Below the pieces are notes generated by a model that was given only the letters and a program-made list of their open reading frames with translations, had not been told where the DNA came from and made no database searches. Of a stretch of DNA of 6,207 nt, positions 1-5,480 are shown piece by piece. Within the stretch, counting starts at the first letter, position 1. The number at the start of each line of letters is the position of its first letter. A program made the position numbers and the translations under genes. Origin of the DNA: Bacillota bacterium (GTDB lineage Bacteria > Bacillota > Clostridia > Acetivibrionales > DSM-1351); assembly GCA_023415305.1 (NCBI GenBank), contig JAEZKZ010000043.1, positions 1-6,207 of the forward strand. Reading direction: 5' to 3'.

Positions 1-8
1 GCTAAAAT

Positions 9-31
9 CCCAGAGGATTATCTCCTCTGGG
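9..31 (-). terminator. Hairpin inside the element end, possible terminator
   Basis: CCCAGAGGA (9-17) pairs perfectly with TCCTCTGGG (23-31) around a 5-base loop. Read leftward the stem is followed by ATTTTAGC, a short T-tract, so it could stop transcription entering the element from the repressor gene. The same hairpin is repeated, cut by the window edge, at 6188-6207. Insulating hairpins near element ends are known in several IS groups. Termination here is inferred, because the T-tract is short. Confidence 0.45.
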
Positions 32-43
32 AATAAAAATCTA

Positions 44-127
44 TAAATAATAGGTATGGAATTTTAATTGCCGTTATTTATGGAAAATTATTTGCCATTA
101 TTTATGGAAAAGCACTTGCCGTTTACA
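44..127 (-). repeat. Four 24-bp-spaced direct repeats in the left element end
   Basis: Units start at 68, 92 and 116, each beginning TTGCC(G/A)TT. Units 68-87 and 92-111 differ at one base, and both end in TTATGGAAAA. Unit 116-127 is cut off at the element tip. A degenerate fourth unit (44-63) keeps TATGGAA in register, with GG at 58, 82 and 106. Regular spacing of subterminal sites is typical of transposase-binding repeats; that role is inferred. Confidence 0.8.
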
Positions 128-390
128 GCGTCTGAAAAGATTGCTGCCACATCATCAGTCAAATGCTCTTTTGATTGGTACAGACTGTCATATAACAGTT
201 TATCCGTTGGAACTTGAAAAACATTTGCTATTTTTACCAATACATTGAGAGACATCTTCGTATTCCCTGTTTCAATATGTGATATGTGGTCAACAGAAAG
301 TTCTGCTATCTCTGCTAATACTTCTTGTGTGTATCCTTTTTCTTTTCGTAATTCCTTTATTCTATTTCCAATTAATTTATAATCAAGCAA
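88..390 (-). CDS. XRE (Cro/CI-type HTH) transcriptional repressor, C-terminus replaced by insertion-element sequence
   Basis: A 100-residue DNA-binding protein. Residues ~7-65 form a standard HTH_3 fold (IGNRIKELRKEKGYTQEVLAE, then the HISHIETGNTK turn and the NVLVKIANVFQV helix). The start is TTG at 390; AAAGGAGG lies 8 bases upstream on the minus strand and there is no better ATG. From memory, close relatives of this short clostridial family run ~105-115 residues, continuing after 'SD' with a helix of the type E.RII.D...ALK.SL. Here D87 is followed by A88 and then 12 residues (V89-K100) encoded by the element end, so the native tail is lost and the stop at 88-90 is supplied by the insert. 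The HTH is intact, so DNA binding may survive, while dimerisation could be affected. It is divergent from the stalk-protein gene and shares its promoter region, which contains repeated GTCGATT boxes, so autoregulation and control of that gene are likely. Confidence 0.85.
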   Translation of the reverse strand: MLDYKLIGNRIKELRKEKGYTQEVLAEIAELSVDHISHIETGNTKMSLNVLVKIANVFQVPTDKLLYDSLYQSKEHLTDDVAAIFSDAVNGKCFSINNGK

Positions 391-409
391 GAAATCGACC
401 TCCTTTTAC

Positions 410-438
410 TTGTATTGTATGGTCGATTCTGCTACAAT
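410..438 (+). promoter_or_regulatory. Predicted promoter for the first stalk-domain gene
   Basis: TTGTAT (410-415) and TACAAT (433-438) are separated by 17 bases, close to the sigma-A consensus. A GTCGATT box lies in the spacer and two more lie between the promoter and the start at 510, so a bound repressor would block initiation or clearance. Confidence 0.5.
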
Positions 439-442
439 TAAA
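414..442 (-). promoter_or_regulatory. Predicted promoter for the XRE repressor gene
   Basis: On the minus strand TTTAAT (442-437) and TACAAT (419-414) are 17 bases apart. It overlaps the rightward promoter almost completely, so the two polymerases would compete, and the box at 421-428 sits in the spacer of both. Confidence 0.4.
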
Positions 443-509
443 TGGACTATAAAGTCGATTAAGTACTATAAGGTCGATTATATGGATTTTTTTTATGGAG
501 GAATGAAAA

Positions 510-1496
510 ATGAGAAAGACAACAAAAAAAATACTGGTGCTGTGTATGGCTGTAATTATGACGATGGGAATGGCAGGTACAGCTTTTGCGTCAGGTGGTG
601 CTACAGTCAATTTAAAAAGTAACGAAGGCTATTTAGATAACGTTATCAGCCTTTCAAATGTAATTGGGACAGAAAACATGGAATACATAGAAGGCAAAGA
701 CCTGCCAACTTATCTCTGCAATTCACCAGCAGAAGTAACAGCCTTGGGCGGTGTAACAGTTCTTATGGTTCAAAAAGTAACGGATGAAAATCTGGAAAAG
801 GTGAAGAAGGGCGAGGAATTCTGGATGAACGAGGTTCCCCTCAATGGACAGGCTACAATTTGGGATGCGGAAACTGGAGAAGAATTGATTATAGACTATA
901 AAGATATGAATAATTACGAGGTGGATGGACCTCCTGAGATTCATGCCGGAGCAAAAGCCACATTGACCGAAAAAGGAGTATATATTGTTCACTGTATTAT
1001 AGCTCCCCTTTCTGATTACATTGATGTTATTGTCATCGTAGACGGAGGTAATACAGCACCATCTACAGTTCAAGCTGCTACCCCAACTACATCTAATGTA
1101 CTTGTCAATGGAAAACAAACAGCTTTTGATGCTTATACAGTAGGTGGTAATAATTACTTTAAACTTCGTGACCTTGCATATGTTCTTAATGGAACAGATA
1201 AACAATTTGAAGTAACATGGGATGGAGTTAATAACGCAATTCTATTAACTTCTGGCATATCCTATACTACTGCTGGTGGTGAAATGGAGGGGAAAGGTAT
1301 TTCCAGTAAGACAGCCACACCAACATCATCTAAAACTATTTTAGATGATAAAGAAATCACTCTGACTGCCTATACCATAGATGGTAATAACTACTTCAAG
1401 CTCCGTGATATAGGACAAACTTTTAATTTCGGTGTTACATGGGACGGCACGAATAATACAATTATTATTAATACTAATACTGAATATACTGAATAG
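510..1496 (+). CDS. Secreted protein with two C-terminal stalk (copper amine oxidase N-terminal-like) domains
   Basis: A 328-residue exported protein. Residues 1-27 are a signal peptide: basic MRKTTKK, a hydrophobic core, then an AFA cleavage motif before S28. Residues ~28-180 have no family I recognise. They include a run resembling a beta-sandwich ending in GVYIVHCIIAPLSDYIDVIV. Residues ~193-250 and ~273-326 are two copies of the stalk domain (PF07833), each with the signature YT(V/I)xGNNYFKLRD and a closing VTWDGxNNxIxx strand. Such domains are usually non-catalytic and common in clostridial surface proteins; there are no copper-oxidase catalytic residues here. The ATG at 510 has GGAGG 8 bases upstream. 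It is divergent from the XRE repressor and preceded by three GTCGATT boxes, so it is probably repressor-controlled. It is followed 85 bases later by a second stalk-domain gene. Confidence 0.85.
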   Translation: MRKTTKKILVLCMAVIMTMGMAGTAFASGGATVNLKSNEGYLDNVISLSNVIGTENMEYIEGKDLPTYLCNSPAEVTALGGVTVLMVQKVTDENLEKVKKGEEFWMNEVPLNGQATIWDAETGEELIIDYKDMNNYEVDGPPEIHAGAKATLTEKGVYIVHCIIAPLSDYIDVIVIVDGGNTAPSTVQAATPTTSNVLVNGKQTAFDAYTVGGNNYFKLRDLAYVLNGTDKQFEVTWDGVNNAILLTSGISYTTAGGEMEGKGISSKTATPTSSKTILDDKEITLTAYTIDGNNYFKLRDIGQTFNFGVTWDGTNNTIIINTNTEYTE

Positions 1497-1524
1497 GAAA
1501 AACATTTAATAAATAGTAAGATAT

Positions 1525-1537
1525 GTCGATATATAAT
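1525..1537 (+). promoter_or_regulatory. GTCGAT box next to a TATAAT -10 element upstream of the second stalk gene
   Basis: GTCGAT (1525-1530) is followed directly by TATAAT (1532-1537), 45 bases before the start at 1582. No convincing -35 lies 16-18 bases upstream. The box matches the core of the probable repressor operator at 393-479, so this gene may share its regulator. A six-base match is weak evidence. Confidence 0.3.
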
Positions 1538-1581
1538 GTAAATAGAAATGTTTTAAATTTTACATTAGGAGGTAAATCAAC

Positions 1582-2970
1582 ATGAAGAAACTACTTTTAA
1601 TGATTATTGTTGTAGCACTTGTATTATCAACTACGACTGTAGCTTTTGCAGAACCGCTTGCTAATGAGGGGAATAGTTCACAGGCTATTAAAGGTATATC
1701 AACGGTATATATTAATGATAACCCTGTAAAATTTGAGACTTACACAGTAGGTGGTTTAGAGTATTACAAGATAAGAGATTTTGCAAAAGCGTTGAATGGT
1801 ACTGAAAATCAATTTGCCATTGAGTATGTACGAGACAAATATCTACCAGAGAGATATAACGTTAAAATTATTACAAAAAAACCATATAAAGAAGTTGGCG
1901 GTGAACTTCAACTTACAAATAGTCCCCCAATTATTGAATTAGACTATTCAAAATGGGAAAATACCTATCGTGATTTATATGTTGATGGTATGAAATTAGG
2001 AGTAGCACTATTTATAAATGGAAACGTATATATAGGCAGACAAGATTTATCAGATTATTTAGGTTTTAGAAGAGATTACTGGTTTGATTATGTAGATTAC
2101 AAGTTTATTAGAACAAGACAAAAACCTGTAGTTAATTTTAATACTACAATGGAACAACCATATACATTTAGTCAAACAAAGCTTGATTACCCATATAACA
2201 TTTATGTTGAGGGTAAAGGATATGTGAACTTTGGAACAGCCAAGCCATTTATGGAAAACGGGGCATTATATTTGCCAATTAAACACATGGTATACCTTGG
2301 AAATTGGAGGGATTACACCTTTGATTCAACAACAAATTCAGTTATATTAAGTAAAGACTATACTGAAAAGGATTTATATGAAGGTAAAACTGTAAAAGAA
2401 GTGCAAGAGCCTTTGGTGAAACATAATGATAAATATGGTTTTAAAGAACTATGGAGTGCAGATGGTGGTTCTGTACATTATACCGACAGGGAAGAGTTTA
2501 TATTAAACATAAATAGTAGTATTGTAACGACTAAAGACCATTGGAGTTTAACTGATTGGGGACTTGAATTTTTTAATAATAGAGGTGTTTATTGTTATCA
2601 AGTAATCGGTGGAACATTATATTTTGACTTGGATTCTGGAGGATGGGAACATGGTGGTGGAATGAATGAATGGATAAAAAGACATAATAATAGTAGTGAT
2701 TCATTCGATTATGAATATAAGGTAATACTCAAAAATGGAGAACCGTATTGGGAAAGGTCAGCACTAAGCTTAGTTGTGCCTACAATGTTAACATCTGAAC
2801 ACGAAAAGACATTATATTATGGAACGGATGAATATTTGCATAAACTACTGCAAGAAGTAGTCAATCCAAACATGGAAATGGATGATTCATTTAATAATGG
2901 TAAGACATATATGGAAACAATGGATGACCTTTTTAAAGATATTCCAGTTTATGTACCACCAAAGAGATAA
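1582..2970 (+). CDS. Secreted stalk-domain protein, larger paralogue-like neighbour
   Basis: A 462-residue exported protein. Residues 1-23 are a signal peptide (MKKLLLMIIVVALVL, cleavage after AFA). Residues ~41-100 form a stalk domain (PF07833-like) with YTVGGLEYYKIRDFAKALNG, which closely parallels YTVGGNNYFKLRDLAYVLNG in the preceding protein. Further degenerate stalk-like units are suggested at ~131-165 (LYVDGMKLGVALFINGNVYI) and ~206-258 (ALYLPIKHMVYLG, then DYTFDSTTNSVILS). The C-terminal ~200 residues, rich in Tyr, Trp and Asp, have no family I recognise and no visible catalytic motif. There is no LPxTG anchor or C-terminal membrane segment, so it is probably released or non-covalently wall-bound. 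The ATG at 1582 has AGGAGG 9 bases upstream. It may be co-transcribed with the 510 gene or use its own promoter near 1532. Confidence 0.8.
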   Translation: MKKLLLMIIVVALVLSTTTVAFAEPLANEGNSSQAIKGISTVYINDNPVKFETYTVGGLEYYKIRDFAKALNGTENQFAIEYVRDKYLPERYNVKIITKKPYKEVGGELQLTNSPPIIELDYSKWENTYRDLYVDGMKLGVALFINGNVYIGRQDLSDYLGFRRDYWFDYVDYKFIRTRQKPVVNFNTTMEQPYTFSQTKLDYPYNIYVEGKGYVNFGTAKPFMENGALYLPIKHMVYLGNWRDYTFDSTTNSVILSKDYTEKDLYEGKTVKEVQEPLVKHNDKYGFKELWSADGGSVHYTDREEFILNINSSIVTTKDHWSLTDWGLEFFNNRGVYCYQVIGGTLYFDLDSGGWEHGGGMNEWIKRHNNSSDSFDYEYKVILKNGEPYWERSALSLVVPTMLTSEHEKTLYYGTDEYLHKLLQEVVNPNMEMDDSFNNGKTYMETMDDLFKDIPVYVPPKR

Positions 2971-2985
2971 AATAAATGAGTTCAG

Positions 2986-3021
2986 ATAATAGCATGACTT
3001 ACAAAAGGGTCATGCTATTAT
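2986..3021 (+). other. Long perfect hairpin between the second stalk gene and the membrane-anchored gene
   Basis: ATAATAGCATGAC (2986-2998) pairs over 13 bp with GTCATGCTATTAT (3009-3021) around a 10-base loop. No T-run follows, so it is not a textbook Rho-independent terminator. It begins 15 bases after the stop at 2970 and could act as a processing or stabilising structure, a weak terminator, or a protein-binding palindrome. Confidence 0.6.
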
Positions 3022-3063
3022 GACAATGACTGTGGACGAATAATACATATTAAGAGGTAGCAC

Positions 3064-3975
3064 ATGAAAAATAAAAATAAGATATTTATTGCCTTAGGTT
3101 CTGTCGCTTTAGTAGTTGCCTTGTTTATTGGTAGTTACATTATAAGACAAAATCAATATCACGAAATGTTGCCTATATCGGACATTGTGAATAATGAAGA
3201 TATTAGCTTAATAAATGCTGAATATGGAGCAACGGTCAATGAAAAAGTAAATGAAATTGAAAGCGGTTCGGAACTGCCTATTGAACCATCACCCAAGTTA
3301 GAAGAGATATATGAAGATGCAATGGCGGTTTCAAACTTAGACGAAGTTGAAAAAGAGCAAATACGCTTTATGGTGTGGAAAGAGAATAAGGAATTTGAAA
3401 AAGCACTTCAAGCTGTGAGACCTGGCTCAAAAGTAGTTTATGAGGAAACGGAAATCCAAACAGTAAGCAATGACCCAGAACCTAAACAGCCGATAGTTCC
3501 AAGTGAACCAGTCGACAATAATAAAAAGTCCCAACAGCCGATAACTTCAAGTGAACCCACCAATAATAACAACACTCTAACACCAATAACTGCCAATTCA
3601 AATGACTTGCAATCTGTTGAAAAGCAACGAACTGCAATGATTGCGGGACTTGAAAAGCTTAAGGCTAAATATTCAGGCTATGATGAAGAATGGGATATCT
3701 TGGCGAATGAATATTATACGATTGAAAGAATTAGGGATAGTTATTTCTTTAATGCGGTGGATGAGTTGGCTGAATTAGATTTTACCATGTATCAAAGAGG
3801 TTATAAACCACCTACGAAAGGTATACAGGCATCTGAAATGTGTGAGTGGAAACATATGCCTACGTTTACTGCTGATATGGAGGAGCATGATCCGGAAAAT
3901 TGCTGTATTTGCACACCAGAATTAGCAGGAAAAGGAGAGCATGAAATAAAATATTTTGAAGTATGGGATTTCTAA
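3064..3975 (+). CDS. Membrane-anchored protein with Pro/Asn-rich repeat linker and Cys-rich tail, function unknown
   Basis: A 303-residue protein I do not recognise. Residues 1-6 are basic (MKNKNK), and 7-27 form a single hydrophobic helix followed by R28. There is no cleavage motif, so it is probably an N-terminal signal anchor with the bulk outside the cell. Residues ~35-135 are acidic and probably helical. Residues ~137-175 are a low-complexity Pro/Ser/Asn linker carrying a 16-residue repeat (QPI..SEP..NN). Residues ~185-250 are a charged helical segment (VEKQRTAMIAGLEKLKAKYSGYDEEWDIL). The tail holds C260, H264 and the CCIC cluster at C280, C281 and C283, which could bind a metal or form disulfides. 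The ATG at 3064 has AAGAGG 6 bases upstream. It follows the stalk-protein genes on the same strand and fits an envelope-related module, but no function can be assigned. Confidence 0.75.
   Translation: MKNKNKIFIALGSVALVVALFIGSYIIRQNQYHEMLPISDIVNNEDISLINAEYGATVNEKVNEIESGSELPIEPSPKLEEIYEDAMAVSNLDEVEKEQIRFMVWKENKEFEKALQAVRPGSKVVYEETEIQTVSNDPEPKQPIVPSEPVDNNKKSQQPITSSEPTNNNNTLTPITANSNDLQSVEKQRTAMIAGLEKLKAKYSGYDEEWDILANEYYTIERIRDSYFFNAVDELAELDFTMYQRGYKPPTKGIQASEMCEWKHMPTFTADMEEHDPENCCICTPELAGKGEHEIKYFEVWDF
3485..3570 (+). repeat. 48-bp-offset coding repeat in the linker of the membrane-anchored protein
   Basis: Two imperfect copies, 3485-3522 and 3533-3570, both start AACAGCCGATA and share AAGTGAACC and a CAATAAT end. 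The offset is 48 bp (16 codons), so the frame is kept and the protein carries a duplicated QPI-SEP-NN segment. It is probably an internal duplication in an extended spacer. Confidence 0.75.
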
Positions 3976-4442
3976 TAATTTTTATTTTGCATAGGTTTTA
4001 AGTTAATGCAATTATTAAAAGTCTTTTATCCATGCTATTTCAATAGGGTATCAAGGTTTATTAGACATATTTCAAAATTAGAATGATACCCTAATGACAT
4101 AATTCATGTAAAAGGATTCAGATAAAAAGTATTTCAAAAATAAATTGTTTCATACTTCAATAGGGTGTACCCTAGAGAAATAAAAACATTAAATAAATGA
4201 AAAAACATATGCAAATCAACATTATTAAAAATTTGAATTATAATTTGAGTAAATGGAGGAATAAAAAAGCAACCTCATAAACAAAGAAAAAATTATGATC
4301 ACAGTGGGAATTTATAAATATATACACAAAGAGTTTTTTCAATGTACAGTAGACAGAAAACGGCTTTAAAAATGAAATTGAAAATTAGTTTAGATGGATA
4401 TATCGTTTAAAAAATAATTTGCGAGTAATTTTGAAATAATAC
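3976..4442. other. Gene-free AT-rich stretch before the recombinase
   Basis: Apart from the TAGGGT dyads at 4039-4181, I see no supported gene on either strand. GGAGG at 4255-4259 has no start codon at a workable distance: the in-frame codons after it open with ATA and stop after about 20 codons. It may be a decayed gene, or chance. A weak A/T-only hairpin at 3996-4020 follows the membrane-protein gene but lacks a GC-rich stem. Confidence 0.5.
4039..4181. other. Three TAGGGT dyads upstream of the serine recombinase, possible res-like recombination site
   Basis: TAGGGTATCA (4044-4053) is inverted as TGATACCCTA (4084-4093), with 30 bases between. A third site is a compact dyad, TAGGGT-GT-ACCCTA (4161-4174), whose symmetry extends through TTC (4156-4158) and GAA (4177-4179). 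The first and third sites share TTCAATAGGGT. Small serine recombinases act at ~28-bp imperfect dyads with a 2-bp centre, often accompanied by accessory dyads near the recombinase gene. The third site fits a crossover site with a GT centre. The distance to the gene (~330 bases) is larger than usual, and function is inferred. Confidence 0.4.
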
Positions 4443-4471
4443 TGGAATTCCAATAATAGTGATGGTATAAT
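4443..4471 (+). promoter_or_regulatory. Predicted promoter of the serine recombinase gene
   Basis: A perfect -10 TATAAT (4466-4471) lies 17 bases downstream of a poor -35, TGGAAT (4443-4448). Transcription would start near 4478, giving a very short leader before the ATG at 4508. The weak -35 suggests low basal expression or a need for an activator. Confidence 0.45.
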
Positions 4472-4506
4472 TCAACCTCCAAATTTTAAGATTGGAGGAA
4501 GTTGAA
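4471..4506 (+). promoter_or_regulatory. Dyad that can mask the recombinase Shine-Dalgarno sequence
   Basis: TTCAACCTCC (4471-4480) is complementary to GGAGG (4494-4498) plus TTGAA (4502-4506), giving 10 bp with a 3-base bulge and a 13-base loop. In RNA begun upstream it would bury the ribosome binding site. RNA begun near 4478 from the predicted promoter would lack most of the 5' arm. So read-through transcripts could be poorly translated while the native transcript is not, or the dyad may be an operator over the -10. Confidence 0.45.
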
Positions 4507-4507
4507 A

Positions 4508-5140
4508 ATGATAGGATATGAAACATATTTTTATGGGCGTATAAGCGACAAAGAGCAACATGAAGATAGGCAGTTAACAGCAGTCAGAAAATACTGCCCC
4601 ACATTAAAGGATGAAAACATCTTTATAGATAAGATAACCGGCAAGACATTTAATAGACCTGAATGGAATGTACTCAAAAGGATACTTCGCAAAGGTGATG
4701 TATTAATTCTTTGTGAGCTTGATAGAATTGGGCGAACAAAGAAAGGTATAATGGAGTCACTGGAATTTCTTAAAGAAAAAGGAGTCATAATTAGGTGCTT
4801 AGATATACCTACTACTTTAATAGATATAGATGGACAAGACTGGGTTATGGAATTAATAAACAATATACTTATTGAGGTATATAGCACAATGGCTCAACAG
4901 GAGCTTGAGAGAAAAGAGTATAGACAGAAAGCTGGTATAGCCGAGGCAAAGAAAAAAGGAGTTTACAAGGGTAGAAAGCCAATTGAATACGATGAAGAAA
5001 AATTAGCAGACATATATCCAAGATGGAAAGCAAAACAGCTGAAGACTAAGGAATGTATGAGTTTACTTGGACTAAAACCTAATACATTTTATAGAGCAAT
5101 AGAAAAATATGAATTTGATACTGGAATAAAGGTAGCATAA
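4508..5140 (+). CDS. Small serine recombinase (resolvase/invertase family)
   Basis: A 210-residue site-specific recombinase that cuts and rejoins DNA through a covalent phosphoserine link. Residues ~3-140 form the resolvase catalytic domain (PF00239). YGRIS contains R11 and the nucleophile S13, followed by KEQ, then R50, and DRIGR with D72, R73 and R76. The E-helix segment is MAQQELERKEYRQKAGIAEA, and the hinge ends at GRKP (155-158). Residues ~161-205 form a C-terminal helix-turn-helix (HTH_7 type). Its length matches the ~180-210 residues of Tn3-type resolvases and Hin-type invertases; it is not a large serine integrase. The ATG at 4508 was chosen because GGAGG lies 9 bases upstream; a TTG at 4502 is only 3 bases away and less likely. 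It has its own promoter and a strong terminator. The TAGGGT dyads at 4039-4181 are candidate sites. The role may be resolution or inversion. Confidence 0.93.
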   Translation: MIGYETYFYGRISDKEQHEDRQLTAVRKYCPTLKDENIFIDKITGKTFNRPEWNVLKRILRKGDVLILCELDRIGRTKKGIMESLEFLKEKGVIIRCLDIPTTLIDIDGQDWVMELINNILIEVYSTMAQQELERKEYRQKAGIAEAKKKGVYKGRKPIEYDEEKLADIYPRWKAKQLKTKECMSLLGLKPNTFYRAIEKYEFDTGIKVA

Positions 5141-5150
5141 ATATTGTCGT

Positions 5151-5194
5151 AAAAATACAACTGGTAATGAATTAATTGCTGGTTGTATTTTTTT
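5151..5194 (+). terminator. Rho-independent terminator of the recombinase gene
   Basis: AAAAATACAAC (5151-5161) pairs perfectly with GTTGTATTTTT (5182-5192), and a T7 run ends at 5194. The 20-base loop has partial self-pairing that could lengthen the stem. It begins 10 bases after the stop. The A-rich 5' arm may let it work on the opposite strand too. Confidence 0.85.
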
Positions 5195-5413
5195 ATAATC
5201 ACGAGCGAGCAATCAGAATACTTTTAAGAAGATATTAGCCATATCAACTAATCTATTAAGTAGTACACCTCTCCCCTACTCTATTTTCAAGGGTACATTA
5301 ATCAATATTGAATAATCACCCTCTTCCCTACCATGCTTTAAAGAAGCATTAGTTGTTGTAAGTAGTACATTTCCAACATTTCAAAAATATTTGCAAAATT
5401 TATAATTAAAGGG
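5195..5413. other. Gene-free stretch with short direct repeats and palindromes
   Basis: I see no gene here. TAAGTAGTACA occurs at 5257-5267 and 5359-5369, 102 bases apart. Between them two related pyrimidine-rich tracts, CACCTCTCCCCTAC and CACCCTCTTCCCTAC (within 5266-5331), flank a perfect 10-bp palindrome TCAATATTGA (5302-5311). A short hairpin, ATGCTT/AAGCAT (5333-5349), follows. The arrangement suggests protein-binding sites or a non-coding element ahead of the next two genes; nothing identifies which. Confidence 0.5.
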
Positions 5414-5442
5414 TTGTAAAGTTATAAATTTTCATATAAAAT
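5414..5442 (+). promoter_or_regulatory. Predicted promoter of the DUF960-like gene pair
   Basis: TTGTAA (5414-5419) and TAAAAT (5437-5442) are 17 bases apart, 39 bases before the start at 5481. An overlapping TATAAA (5435-5440) gives a 15-base spacer. There is no terminator between the two downstream genes, so both are probably transcribed from here. Confidence 0.45.
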
Positions 5443-5480
5443 GCTCCCCCACAATTTTATAAAAATGGAGGATGTTGAAT

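Larger units (their letters stand above)
1..127 (-). mobile_element. End of an insertion element, left-hand copy (element body lies to the left)
   Basis: Positions 12-127 are a perfect inverted copy of 6092-6207, with pairing positions summing to 6219. On the minus strand the element begins at 127 with TGTAAACGGCAAG and runs leftward out of the window. The inner edge is taken as the element tip for three reasons: identity stops exactly there, the regular repeats start there and decay away from it, and the repressor gene reading into it loses its expected C-terminus at this point. A 5'-TG tip followed by tandem ~20-bp sites resembles IS21-family ends and, less closely, Tn7/Tn552-type ends; that family call is inference. 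No transposase is in view. The flanking 5 bases (gcgtc) do not match those beside the other copy (cagag), as expected for independent insertions. Confidence 0.7.
393..479. promoter_or_regulatory. Array of four GTCGATT boxes in the divergent promoter region (probable XRE operators)
   Basis: AATCGACC at 393-400 (inverted), GGTCGATT at 421-428, AGTCGATT at 453-460 and GGTCGATT at 472-479. The last two sit in near-identical 16-base repeats ACTATAA(A/G)GTCGATTA (446-461 and 465-480), 19 bp apart. The first lies between the ribosome binding site and start codon of the repressor, the second within the spacers of both divergent promoters, and the others downstream of the rightward promoter. This arrangement fits a repressor controlling itself and the neighbouring gene; binding is inferred. 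Confidence 0.65.

Noticed and set aside
68..127. CRISPR array
   Set aside because: The 24-bp-spaced units are contiguous repeats with almost no spacer, and there are only three to four. No cas genes are present.
383..622. Two short open frames over the divergent promoter region
   Set aside because: Both overlap promoter and operator sequences and the signal-peptide codons of the stalk gene, with no ribosome binding sites or recognisable domains.
723..1205. Long open frame on the minus strand inside the first stalk-domain gene
   Set aside because: It lies entirely within a well-supported gene with signal peptide and domains. Its translation is Cys/Ile/Tyr-rich without family features, and I see no ribosome binding site supporting it.
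3996..4020. Terminator after the membrane-anchored protein gene
   Set aside because: The stem TTTTAA/TTAAAA is A/T only with an internal bulge and no following T-run, too weak to call.
4531..4887. Open frame on the minus strand inside the serine recombinase gene
   Set aside because: It is fully covered by the recombinase, whose catalytic motifs are clear. The antisense translation is Ser/Ile-rich and featureless.
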